Assembly (NCBI GenBank): GCA_002348425.1
Contig: DEBE01000106.1
Coordinates: 1-12,721, forward strand
Reading direction: 5' to 3'
Origin: Alphaproteobacteria bacterium UBA2964
GTDB taxonomy: Bacteria > Pseudomonadota > Alphaproteobacteria > MPNO01 > UBA2964
DNA: 12,721 nt
In this document: positions 1-7,700 of the stretch, piece by piece
Position numbering within the stretch: position 1 is the stretch's first letter
How the letters are laid out: every line of letters starts with the position of its first letter
Notes under the pieces: model-generated
Seen by the model: only the letters and a program-made list of their open reading frames with translations
The model's database searches: none
Told to the model about the DNA's origin: nothing
Translations under genes and position numbers: made by a program

Positions 1-715
1 GTTACAGGTTCTAGCAGGTTATGACGAGCGGGACGCGGGCAGCGTTGATATTCCGGTTGCCGATTATGTTGGCCCTTTAGATAAAGGTATCCAAGGCCTA
101 AAAATTGGTTTCATACGTCATTTTTTTACAACCGATTTTGCAGCCCCTCCGGTTATTACGCAGGCAATTGATACGATGAGCACCACACTCGAAGATATGG
201 GCGCTATAGTGGACGAAGTTCAAGTCTCACCACTTATAGATTGGCATGCGGTAGGACGCATTATCCTGCCAGCAGAAGCTTATGCCATTCATGAAGAAAA
301 TCTACAAAACCGGTGGGAGGACTTCGGACCACTTGCTCGAAACAGGATGATGCTTGGGAGTCTGATCAGAGCAGTTGATTATATTCAAGCACAACGGCGG
401 CGCACGGAACTGCTCGGGGAAATTGAAACAACATTAAGGAATCATGACATATTAATTACTACCGCAATGTTAACACCGCAGCCCCCCCTAGACGATAAAG
501 CTCCTTTCCCATTCTTAGATGTGCCAATGATTGCGGTGCCCTTTAACCTTACCCTTCATCCAGTGCAGACCGTGCGAGCGGGGTTTTTTGAGGACGGCAT
601 GCCAATCGGTGCACAGATCATCGGACGGCACTGGGACGAAGCAACGGTTTTAAGGGTTGCACACGCTTTTGAGAAAAAAGCCGGCCTTTTGAAGCAACAC
701 CCAAATCTAGATTAG
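1..715 (+). CDS. Amidase-signature family hydrolase, C-terminal part (5' end outside window)
   Basis: The reading frame is open from base 2, well upstream of the first internal ATG at 176. It begins LQVLAGYDERDAGS, the segment that follows the catalytic core in amidase-signature (AS) enzymes, so this is the C-terminal portion (about 237 codons) of a gene that starts outside the window. The Lys-Ser-Ser catalytic region, with its glycine/serine-rich loop, would lie upstream and cannot be checked. The end is typical of the family: PFNLTLHP, then GFFEDGMPIGAQIIGR, then a final helix (ATVLRVAHAFEK). AS enzymes hydrolyse the C-N bond of carboxamides in the cytoplasm. The substrate here is unknown, and glutaminyl-tRNA amidotransferase subunit A is less likely given the catabolic neighbours. 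The gene precedes a molybdenum hydroxylase on the same strand by 79 bp, so joint expression is possible. Confidence 0.88.
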   Translation, partial: LQVLAGYDERDAGSVDIPVADYVGPLDKGIQGLKIGFIRHFFTTDFAAPPVITQAIDTMSTTLEDMGAIVDEVQVSPLIDWHAVGRIILPAEAYAIHEENLQNRWEDFGPLARNRMMLGSLIRAVDYIQAQRRRTELLGEIETTLRNHDILITTAMLTPQPPLDDKAPFPFLDVPMIAVPFNLTLHPVQTVRAGFFEDGMPIGAQIIGRHWDEATVLRVAHAFEKKAGLLKQHPNLD

Positions 716-783
716 AGAAAAATTTGACAGACACTTGATTAGAACAAATTACGTCGTCAGGATATGTAATCAAAACTAGATTG

Positions 784-789
784 AGGGAG
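784..789 (+). promoter_or_regulatory. Ribosome binding site deciding a GTG start
   Basis: AGGGAG lies 5 bases before the GTG at 795. The protein read from that GTG begins with the conserved N-terminus of the molybdenum hydroxylase family. No in-frame ATG is available at this position, so this site fixes the start. Confidence 0.7.
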
Positions 790-794
790 AAAAC

Positions 795-3116
795 GTGGGA
801 CAATTCGCTTTAGGCCAGTCAGTGCCGCGTACCGAAGACCCCCGCCTGCTGCGGGGAGATGGTCGTTATGTCGACGATATTAGGCTTTTGGATGAATGCC
901 ATGCGTTCATGCTGCGATCCCCTCACGCTCACGCAAGAATCGTGAGTCTGGATTGTAGTATTGCCCGCAGAATGCCAGGCATTATTGCCATTTTTACCGG
1001 CGAAGATTGGGTTGCCGACGGTCATGGACAACATCCTGCCGGCCACAACCGTGTACGTCGCGACGGATCACCTCTTTATGTTCCAACACGACATGCAATA
1101 GCCTATCAGGAAGTGAAAGTTACAGGCGACATTGTCGCAATGATTGTTGCGGAGACTGTCAACCAAGGCAAAGATGCCGCAGAGACAATTTTAATAGAAT
1201 ATGATCTCTTACCAGTAATCACGGAAGGTACACAGGCCACCGCTAATGGAGCACCTCTGCTGCACGAAGGTTGTGATAATAACGAAAGCTACTTTTATAC
1301 CGCTGGCAATAAAGAGGCCGTGGAAGATACAATAAATACTGCCTACCACGTTACGAGGCTACAAACTAAAATAAACCGCATAACTGCGAATACAATGGAA
1401 CCCCGTTCCTGTATTGGCGATTTTGATCACAGATTTTCTCGATATATATTGATGGGTGGAACACAACGTCCTCACCTACTGCGTAAAACTCTGGCAGTTG
1501 ACGTATTTGGCGTACCAGAAACAGCAGTCAAAATGATTACGCCAGATGTTGGCGGGAGTTTTGGCATGAAAGGGGGACATGCCCCGGAGAATCATGCCTG
1601 TATGTGGGCTGCTAAAAAAATTGGAAGACCCGTAAGGTGGGTTTGCGAGCGAAGCGATGGCCATGTTACCGATTATCATGACCGCGATCAGCTAACCGAT
1701 GCCTATCTCGCATTAAATGAAGACGGAGATTTTTTAGCTCTCAAGGTGAGCAATCTCTGTAACATTGGTGCATGGCTGGACCCTGGTGGAACAATTTCAC
1801 CGGCAGGGCACCTCGGCGGATTAGCTGCAACCTATAAGACACCGCTGATTTACGCGGAATCCTCTGCAGTTTTTACCAATACCAGTCCCAATGGTCCTTT
1901 CAGGGGGTCCGGGCGACCCGAAGCATCATATGTTATTGAACGACTGATTGATAATGCTGCCCGAGAAATGAATCTGGATCGGGCTGAGATTCGATTACGA
2001 AATATTGTACCGCCCGACGCCATGCCATTTAAAACTGGTCTGATTTATACTCTCGATTGCGGGGAATTCGGTCAAAACATGGAAAATACCCTGAAAATGG
2101 GTGACTATATAGGATTTGAAAATCGCCGAAAAGAGGCCCGTAAAAACGGCAAACTTCGAGGCCTTGGAATCGCAAATTTTATTGAACAAACAGCACAGCT
2201 TGATGGGGAAACGGTTAGTGTGCAATTTGATCAATCAGGTACTGTAACAGTTGTACCGGGTTCTGTAGATCACGGTCAGGGTCATGACACGATGTATAAA
2301 ATTGTGGTTTCAGATGCGCTAGGGATCGACGAGAAGGATATACGTATATCCTATGGAGATACCGATTCGCTGCCCTACGGAGGTGGAACATATGCATCAA
2401 GAACCGCTATTCTGGGAAGCTCAGCAGCCACAAGGGCAATAGATAAAATCCTTGAAAAAGGAAAGCACATAGCGGCGCATCTTCTTGAAGCAGCCAATGC
2501 TGATATTGAATTCCAAAATGGAAAATTCGTAGTTGTCGGAACCGACAAAGCGGTTACAATCCAAGACGTAGCCAAGGCTGCGTATCGTAGTGAACTTTTA
2601 CCAGAGGGTATGGAACGAGGTCTATTTGATACTGATACGTTTACACCAGGAACCCCTACCTTTCCAAATGGCTGCCATGTCGTTGAAGTCGAAATAGAAC
2701 CAGAAACTGGTGTTACCCAAATTCTTAAGTACTCCGTTACGGACGATGTTGGCACGGTAATAAATGCCTTGACTCTAGAAGGACAAATACACGGTGGAAT
2801 CGGACAGGGAGTAGGCCAAGCTTTTACAGAGGGAATACAATATGATAGCGACGGACAGCTTTTAACTGGCTCTTTTCTTGATTATGGCATGCCTAGAGCG
2901 CATGACATGTGCAACTTTGACTTGTCAAATAACCCCGTACCTACAAAACTTAACCCTTTGGGTGCAAAAGGGGCTGGGGAAGCAGGAAACGTAGGGGCGT
3001 TAGCGGCAATTATGAATGCAGTCGTAGATGCACTTTCTCCTCTAGGTATTCAAAACCTCGACATGCCGGCAACGCCGGAGAAGGTTTGGAGGGCAATTCA
3101 GGAAGCAGCAGGTTAG
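795..3116 (+). CDS. Xanthine dehydrogenase-family molybdopterin-binding (CoxL-like) large subunit
   Basis: This 773-residue protein is a complete large subunit of a molybdenum hydroxylase, an enzyme type that hydroxylates aldehydes or heteroaromatic carbons with water as oxygen donor. It opens with the family start (GQSVPRTEDPRLLRGDGRYVDD). It carries the cofactor loop GGSFGMKGG at about residues 252-260, an active-site loop GPFRGSGRPEA near 367-377, the HGQGHDT region in the third quarter, and the C-terminal GAKGAGEAGN at 723-732, whose Glu729 corresponds to the catalytic base. The start is GTG at 795, supported by AGGGAG at 784-789. The active-site loop lacks the AYxCSFR cysteine of true CO dehydrogenase, so this is a form-II-like or aldehyde/heterocycle enzyme of unknown substrate. 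No FAD (CoxM) or 2Fe-2S (CoxS) partner lies next to it; these may be upstream of the amidase or elsewhere. Confidence 0.93.
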   Translation: MGQFALGQSVPRTEDPRLLRGDGRYVDDIRLLDECHAFMLRSPHAHARIVSLDCSIARRMPGIIAIFTGEDWVADGHGQHPAGHNRVRRDGSPLYVPTRHAIAYQEVKVTGDIVAMIVAETVNQGKDAAETILIEYDLLPVITEGTQATANGAPLLHEGCDNNESYFYTAGNKEAVEDTINTAYHVTRLQTKINRITANTMEPRSCIGDFDHRFSRYILMGGTQRPHLLRKTLAVDVFGVPETAVKMITPDVGGSFGMKGGHAPENHACMWAAKKIGRPVRWVCERSDGHVTDYHDRDQLTDAYLALNEDGDFLALKVSNLCNIGAWLDPGGTISPAGHLGGLAATYKTPLIYAESSAVFTNTSPNGPFRGSGRPEASYVIERLIDNAAREMNLDRAEIRLRNIVPPDAMPFKTGLIYTLDCGEFGQNMENTLKMGDYIGFENRRKEARKNGKLRGLGIANFIEQTAQLDGETVSVQFDQSGTVTVVPGSVDHGQGHDTMYKIVVSDALGIDEKDIRISYGDTDSLPYGGGTYASRTAILGSSAATRAIDKILEKGKHIAAHLLEAANADIEFQNGKFVVVGTDKAVTIQDVAKAAYRSELLPEGMERGLFDTDTFTPGTPTFPNGCHVVEVEIEPETGVTQILKYSVTDDVGTVINALTLEGQIHGGIGQGVGQAFTEGIQYDSDGQLLTGSFLDYGMPRAHDMCNFDLSNNPVPTKLNPLGAKGAGEAGNVGALAAIMNAVVDALSPLGIQNLDMPATPEKVWRAIQEAAG

Positions 3117-3119
3117 GTT

Positions 3120-4832
3120 TTATGCTTTCAAGATAGTATCGGATATTTTTTCGCCTATCATAATCGTCGAAATATTGGTATTTGCGCAAGGTACCATTGG
3201 CATGATGGATGCATCACAAATTCTTAGCCCCGAAACACCGTAAACCCGGCCAGCTGGATCTGTTACTGCACTAGGATCATCCTCCGGCCCCATCCGACAC
3301 GTACACGACGCGTGCCAATGGCCTAGAACCGTTTTACGGATCCACTGTTCAATAACAGCCTCATCCTGCATTAAATCTGCAATAGACGGGCCGTCCGCTA
3401 TCATATTCTCAATGATCCATCTACGCATGAATGGTGATGCATCCATCGCTTGAGCTCCGACCCAAGTCTGCAAACGATTCCAGTTACTGTAAACACCAAC
3501 TTTCCTTGCCCGTGTCCCATAGCTAACAGGAAATACATCCAGAACCGCTTCTTTAAGTTCAGACATCTCACAAAGTTTCGCCATCACCCGGACACCAGCT
3601 ATCATGCGCTCCATATCACGCCGATCAGAACACATGTTAAAATCAACATTAGGCTCGCCAAAGATGTCCCCGGCTTCCAAGGTTACTTCCCCTGTCGAAT
3701 ATGACTTATTAACCCAAAGCTGCATAATACCCATTCGATCACCGATTGGATGCCATGCGGCGCGATTTGTAGGAACGATATACATATCACCGCTTGGTAC
3801 ACCCTCTAACCCGGAGGACCAACGTACAGCGGCTATCATATGAGTTGGCAACCCAGGGGTGAGTCTCGATTCTTTCTTAAGGTAGGCCCCAAAGTTAACG
3901 CCTGGGTGTTCCATAAGATTCTTACCAACCCCTATTCGATCAGCAATCACCTCAACCCCCAACGCTGTTAATTCACCACCCGGTCCTATACCTGAACGCA
4001 TCAAAAGTGGAGGCGTATGCAACGCACCCGCGCAGACGATAACTTCGCGGGCATAAATATCAATGTTTTCATCAAGCCGGTTCACCCTGACACCCTTAAC
4101 CTTCCTCCCTTCAAAAATAAGTGTTTTGACATCAGAGAGATCGAGCATTTCAAGGTTTTGTCTTGAACGGACAGAATTTGTCAGATACGCGGAAGATGCA
4201 GATATCCGCTTCCCATCAATATTATTCATTGGAATTGGAAAATATCCATCGTCAAAAACAGCGTTTTGGTCCTTGAGGTTCTTCCAACCTTCTTTTTTAG
4301 CCGCCTTAATTGCAGCGGTCGTAAATCCCGGCCATTGATCCTCAAAAAGTCGACGTAATCCGATCGGCCCCTCTTCACCGTGTAATGGGCCATCAAAATC
4401 GTAGTCTTTTTCGAGCTTTTTAAAGTATGGTAAAACGTCTTCCCAACTCCAGCCCTTTGCACCACGTTCCTGCCAACCATCAAAATCGCTCGGAAGACCA
4501 CGATTGGCGCACATTCCGTTTACAGAGGACCCGCCGCCAATTACCTTGCCCTGATTATATCTTCGCTTTGGTCTTTGATCAGGAGCGTTGCCGGGACGGG
4601 GCAAAAACGAAGCACTGAGACCGGGCCATGTGAACCGTGGAGCACCCTTAGCGGTGGCTACAAAATTATTATTTAATTCCTCAGGTTCTTTACCAGGGGG
4701 ATAGTCTTTACCTGCCTCAAGTAATAAAACGCTATTTGTTGATTTCTCTGTAAGTCGACTCGCTAAAACACTGCCGGCTGACCCTCCCCCGATAATAATA
4801 TAATCGAACACCTTATCTCCGAAATCCACCAC
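3120..4832 (-). CDS. GMC-family FAD-dependent oxidoreductase (choline dehydrogenase-like)
   Basis: A complete 570-residue flavoprotein of the glucose-methanol-choline family, which oxidises alcohols or aldehydes using FAD. The N-terminal dinucleotide fold is clear: DYIIIGGGSAGSVLASRL with glycines 15, 17 and 20, and Glu39 in VLLLEAG for the ADP ribose. GMC signature 1 is at about 95-109 (GKVIGGGSSVNGMCA) and signature 2 at 269-283 (GALHTPPLLMRSGIG). The catalytic pair is His507 (HASCTCRMG) and Asn551 (ANTNIST). Their 44-residue spacing equals that of His466/Asn510 in choline oxidase. The start is GTG at 4832 with GGGGAGA upstream; an ATG at 4839 is out of frame and soon stops. The gene lies 77 bp downstream of a 2OG dioxygenase on the same strand and probably shares its promoter. 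The substrate is unknown and it need not be choline. Confidence 0.93.
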   Translation of the reverse strand: MVDFGDKVFDYIIIGGGSAGSVLASRLTEKSTNSVLLLEAGKDYPPGKEPEELNNNFVATAKGAPRFTWPGLSASFLPRPGNAPDQRPKRRYNQGKVIGGGSSVNGMCANRGLPSDFDGWQERGAKGWSWEDVLPYFKKLEKDYDFDGPLHGEEGPIGLRRLFEDQWPGFTTAAIKAAKKEGWKNLKDQNAVFDDGYFPIPMNNIDGKRISASSAYLTNSVRSRQNLEMLDLSDVKTLIFEGRKVKGVRVNRLDENIDIYAREVIVCAGALHTPPLLMRSGIGPGGELTALGVEVIADRIGVGKNLMEHPGVNFGAYLKKESRLTPGLPTHMIAAVRWSSGLEGVPSGDMYIVPTNRAAWHPIGDRMGIMQLWVNKSYSTGEVTLEAGDIFGEPNVDFNMCSDRRDMERMIAGVRVMAKLCEMSELKEAVLDVFPVSYGTRARKVGVYSNWNRLQTWVGAQAMDASPFMRRWIIENMIADGPSIADLMQDEAVIEQWIRKTVLGHWHASCTCRMGPEDDPSAVTDPAGRVYGVSGLRICDASIMPMVPCANTNISTIMIGEKISDTILKA

Positions 4833-4839
4833 TAGCCAT

Positions 4840-4846
4840 TCTCCCC
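4840..4846 (-). promoter_or_regulatory. Ribosome binding site for the GMC oxidoreductase (GTG start)
   Basis: On the minus strand this reads GGGGAGA, 7 bases before the GTG at 4832. It supports GTG over the nearby ATG at 4839, which is in another frame and hits a stop after eight codons. Confidence 0.6.
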
Positions 4847-4909
4847 ATATTAAACAGTTTAGAGAGAATACACATGAATCCTTTTTCTGTAAGGGGCCAA
4901 GTAATTAGT

Positions 4910-5785
4910 TTATTTTGCAACCTGATTTAGAAAGGGCGCTGCCCCCTCCATTACGGGATTAGTATCTTGAATGGTAAGACGTCTAAGCATTCGGCGTTCA
5001 TCACGCGGAAAATCTGTACGCGCATGGATTGTACAACGATTATCCCACATTATCAGATCTCCAATTCGCCAAGGGTGCTCATAAACAAATTGCGGTTGTT
5101 TTTGGTGTTCAAACAGATAAGACAGAATTTTATCGCTCTCTTCCTTGTCGAGCCCAATTATCTCTTCTGTCATCAATTCACTAACAAATAGCGCTGACCG
5201 GCCTGTCTCCGGATGTTTCCGAAAAATTGGGTGAGCATAATGCGGAAAATTTTTCCGGTCATACTTCTTTTTCATTTTCAGTGTTGTACCATACTCATAT
5301 ACCTGCATCGCCTTCTTTCCGTTAAGACGGCGCTTCAGGTCATCTGGCAGACCTTCTGCCGCTGCGTAGCAATTAGAAAACAGGGTATTACCACCCCAGG
5401 AAGTAAGTTCCATTGCATACAACATCGTCGCTTTCGATGGAAATTCAAAATAAGCCGTATCTGCGTGAAAAGTCATTTCGCCATCCGGCAATGAACCAAT
5501 TGGCTTACCATCTTTCCTCACATTAGTGACCAGCATTACATGCTCACCATATTCATCCAATTCATTTGGTTTAGTTCCTGGCCTATTACGACTTCCTAAC
5601 TCACCAAAGTTAAGGGCAAATTTTTTCTGATCTTCTAATGTGATATCCTGATCACGGATGCATACCAGCCCATACAGGTGGAAGGCCTCTTCTATTTTCT
5701 TTAATTTCACTTGGTCCTGAGACTGACTTAGCTCAATATCGGTGATCTCCGCACCAACAGCTTCCGAGAGTGGTGTAATTTTCAT
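4910..5785 (-). CDS. TauD/TfdA-family 2-oxoglutarate/Fe(II)-dependent dioxygenase
   Basis: This 291-residue cytoplasmic enzyme belongs to the TauD/TfdA superfamily. These enzymes couple oxidative decarboxylation of 2-oxoglutarate to hydroxylation of a substrate, often followed by C-S, C-O or C-N cleavage. The iron-binding facial triad is visible: His107 and Asp109 in FHADTAY, and His254 in DNRCTIHAR. Arg269, 15 residues after His254, matches the 2OG-binding arginine of TauD (His255/Arg270). Length is normal for the family. The ATG at 5785 is preceded by AAAGGAAGG. The gene is the first of a pair with the downstream GMC oxidoreductase, which could process its product, for example an alcohol or aldehyde released by cleavage. 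It has its own strong promoter with an overlapping palindrome. The sequence does not distinguish a taurine, chlorophenoxy-acid, alkylsulfate or other substrate, so no symbol is assigned. Confidence 0.93.
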   Translation of the reverse strand: MKITPLSEAVGAEITDIELSQSQDQVKLKKIEEAFHLYGLVCIRDQDITLEDQKKFALNFGELGSRNRPGTKPNELDEYGEHVMLVTNVRKDGKPIGSLPDGEMTFHADTAYFEFPSKATMLYAMELTSWGGNTLFSNCYAAAEGLPDDLKRRLNGKKAMQVYEYGTTLKMKKKYDRKNFPHYAHPIFRKHPETGRSALFVSELMTEEIIGLDKEESDKILSYLFEHQKQPQFVYEHPWRIGDLIMWDNRCTIHARTDFPRDERRMLRRLTIQDTNPVMEGAAPFLNQVAK

Positions 5786-5815
5786 GGCCCTTCCTTTAAT
5801 TGCCAGTCAAATCTT

Positions 5816-5832
5816 TTGGGTATTATACCCAA
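5816..5832. promoter_or_regulatory. Perfect 17-bp palindrome, probable repressor operator
   Basis: TTGGGTAT, one central T, then ATACCCAA: two 8-base half-sites in perfect dyad symmetry. It sits in the divergent region between the dioxygenase and the ABC-F gene and covers the TATAAT box of the dioxygenase promoter. The other strand also contains TATTAT (5821-5826), with TTGCCA at 5800-5805 and a short 15-base spacer, a possible weak promoter towards the ABC-F gene. A dimeric helix-turn-helix repressor (for example of the GntR, TetR or MarR families) would fit, but no regulator gene is in the window. Confidence 0.55.
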
Positions 5833-5850
5833 TTATCAACAAAATTTGAA
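5822..5850 (-). promoter_or_regulatory. Sigma70-type promoter of the dioxygenase-GMC operon
   Basis: Read on the minus strand, a -35 candidate TTCAAA (5850-5845, 4 of 6 consensus bases) is followed by exactly 17 bases and then a perfect -10 TATAAT (5827-5822). Transcription would start near 5815, leaving a leader of about 30 bases with the AAAGGAAGG ribosome site before the ATG at 5785. The -10 box lies wholly inside the palindrome at 5816-5832, as expected for a repressed promoter. Confidence 0.6.
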
Positions 5851-5854
5851 GTCT

Positions 5855-5873
5855 TGCCCTAATGATAAGGGCA
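5855..5873. repeat. Inverted repeat / possible leader hairpin before the ABC-F gene
   Basis: TGCCCT (5855-5860) and AGGGCA (5868-5873) are perfect complements around a 7-base loop AATGATA, ending 15 bases before the ATG at 5889. It could form a small stem in the ABC-F leader RNA or be a second protein-binding site. No U-run follows, so it is not a normal intrinsic terminator. Confidence 0.4.
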
Positions 5874-5888
5874 TTCTAAAGAAGAGGT

Positions 5889-7700
5889 ATGACACCACCT
5901 ATTTTAATCCTAAGAAATATTAATCTTACTTTTGGCGGCACGCCTCTTTTCAAAGACGCCGAATTAAGCATTTCAGAGGGTGAATGCCTATGTCTCGTTG
6001 GACGAAATGGGTCCGGAAAATCAACATTATTAAAAATTGCTGCTGGCCTCATCGAGCCAGATACCGGAGAGATATTCCTTCAACCAGGGAAAACTTTGCG
6101 CTATCTACCCCAAGAGCCAGATATGGGTAAATACAACAATACTCTTGCCTATGTTAAAGCCGGTCTCGCGCCGGGTGATGACCCCAACAGAGCATCATAC
6201 CTTTTAGCTCAGCTTAGTTTAAACGGTGAAGAAAAACCTTCTAAACTCTCAGGGGGAGAAAAAAGACGATGCGCATTAGCACGCGTATTGTCACCAGAAC
6301 CTGATATTCTTCTATTAGATGAGCCGACTAATCACCTCGACCTCCCTGCTATTGAATGGCTCGAGTCGGAACTACAAACCATGCGTACCGCCCTGATCCT
6401 TATTAGCCATGATCGACGTTTTCTAAAAAAACTATCAAACAGAACAGTATGGTTAACCCACGGTACCACTCGTACCCTCAGAGAAAACTTTAACAAATTC
6501 GAAGAATGGCGCGATACTATTCTAGAACAAGAGATGACCGAACGCAGCAAGCTTGACCGTAAACTTTTAGCAGAAACAGAATGGCTACGAAAAGGCGTGA
6601 CCGCTCGCCGTAAACGCAATCAAGGTCGCCTTCGTTCACTCATCGCTCTTAGAAAAAAAAGAAGAGACCAACGCGTCCCAGCCGGACAAGTTATTTTTTC
6701 TAGCACAAAAACGGGTCAATCCGGAAAATTTATCCTAGAAACTAAATCGATAAGCAAAACTTTTGGCCAAGGACCGATTATAAAAAATTTTTCGATAAAG
6801 ATTAAGAGAGGGGATCGTATTGGAATTGTAGGACCAAACGGAGCAGGAAAAACAACTCTGATTAACTTGATAACCGGCAGCTTAGAACCTGATGAGGGCA
6901 GTATTCGACTAGGTACTAACCTTGAGATGATAACCCTTGACCAAAATCGGGAAAAACTTGATCCGAACTCTACATTAGAAAATGCTCTGACCGGGGGGAG
7001 TGAAATTATTTCCGTAGGAGATAAAAACAAGCATGTTATTGGATATATGAAAGATTTTTTATTTTCCCCCGAACAAGCTCGCACTCCCGTTGGGGTATTG
7101 TCTGGCGGCGAGCGGGGAAGAGTAATGCTTGCCCGGGCTCTTGCAAAACCTTCTAACTTTTTAATTCTTGATGAACCCACCAATGATTTAGATCTCGAAA
7201 CCCTAGACCTGTTGCAAGAAATGATTGCTAACTACAAGGGTACAATCATACTTGTAAGCCACGATCGAGATTTTCTGGATAGAACTACTACCTCCATTAT
7301 ATGTTCAGAAGGTAATGGTAATTGGGTGGAATATGCTGGAGGTTATAGTGATATGCTCTTGCAAAGAGGTAACCACTCGTTAGAAAAAAATAAAAAATCC
7401 AAAGACAGTCGGCCAAAAGACAAAAGAAAAGAATTAAAAACTGCTAGCTCTAAAAATAAAATTAAAATGTCCTACAAGGATAAATATGCGCTTGAGATTT
7501 TACCTCATCGCATGGAAAAAATGCGGGAACTAATTTTAAAACACCAGACAATTTTATCCGACTCCGATTTATTTCTAAAGGATGCCAAGTCCTATGAAAA
7601 ATCTGCGAAAACTATAGAGGTTACACAATCTGAATTGGAAGAGGCGGAAGAACAATGGCTTGAGTTAGAAATACTTCGTGAACAAGCAGAAAAAAGCTAG
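5889..7700 (+). CDS. uup: ABC-F family ATPase, Uup-like, with C-terminal coiled coil
   Basis: A 603-residue soluble protein with two ABC ATPase domains and no membrane segments, so it is an ABC-F translation/DNA-tolerance factor and not a transporter. Domain 1: Walker A GRNGSGKST (38-46), signature LSGGE (120-124), Walker B ILLLDEPTNHLD (140-151). Domain 2: Walker A GPNGAGKTT (315-323), signature LSGGE (404-408), LILDEPTNDLD (425-435). A charged helical linker rich in Arg/Lys (about 205-265) corresponds to the ABC-F element that contacts P-site tRNA on ribosomes. A lysine-rich stretch (about 495-530) leads into a C-terminal coiled coil, the Uup-type DNA-binding CTD. Uup is linked to ribosome function and to limiting transposon precise excision in Escherichia coli. 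GAGG at 5884-5887 is only one base before the ATG, an unusually short spacing. Convergent overlap with the IorB-type gene occurs at the stop. Confidence 0.9.
   Translation: MTPPILILRNINLTFGGTPLFKDAELSISEGECLCLVGRNGSGKSTLLKIAAGLIEPDTGEIFLQPGKTLRYLPQEPDMGKYNNTLAYVKAGLAPGDDPNRASYLLAQLSLNGEEKPSKLSGGEKRRCALARVLSPEPDILLLDEPTNHLDLPAIEWLESELQTMRTALILISHDRRFLKKLSNRTVWLTHGTTRTLRENFNKFEEWRDTILEQEMTERSKLDRKLLAETEWLRKGVTARRKRNQGRLRSLIALRKKRRDQRVPAGQVIFSSTKTGQSGKFILETKSISKTFGQGPIIKNFSIKIKRGDRIGIVGPNGAGKTTLINLITGSLEPDEGSIRLGTNLEMITLDQNREKLDPNSTLENALTGGSEIISVGDKNKHVIGYMKDFLFSPEQARTPVGVLSGGERGRVMLARALAKPSNFLILDEPTNDLDLETLDLLQEMIANYKGTIILVSHDRDFLDRTTTSIICSEGNGNWVEYAGGYSDMLLQRGNHSLEKNKKSKDSRPKDKRKELKTASSKNKIKMSYKDKYALEILPHRMEKMRELILKHQTILSDSDLFLKDAKSYEKSAKTIEVTQSELEEAEEQWLELEILREQAEKS

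Noticed and set aside
724..751. TTGACA (724-729) between the amidase and the CoxL-like gene, as a promoter -35
   Set aside because: The -35 is perfect, but the best -10 at normal spacing is only AAATTA or AATTAC. That is too weak to call a promoter, and read-through from the amidase is equally likely.
795..3116. True aerobic CO dehydrogenase large subunit (coxL form I)
   Set aside because: The AYxCSFR loop with its active-site cysteine is absent, and no CoxM/CoxS neighbours are visible.
4833..4909. Terminator or separate promoter between the dioxygenase and GMC genes
   Set aside because: No stem followed by a T-run and no convincing -35/-10 pair was found in these 77 bases, so one transcript is the simpler reading.
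4910..5785. Assignment as taurine dioxygenase (tauD)
   Set aside because: The metal and 2OG residues only define the superfamily. No taurine transporter or sulfur-starvation genes are nearby, so the substrate cannot be claimed.
6653..6660. Run of eight A bases in the ABC-F gene as a programmed frameshift site
   Set aside because: The frame stays intact through the run (Arg-Lys-Lys-Arg in the linker) and the full protein is conserved after it. No downstream stimulatory structure was seen.
6716..7183. Open frame of 155 codons on the minus strand
   Set aside because: It is a mirror of the second ATPase domain of the ABC-F gene, with no recognisable motif.
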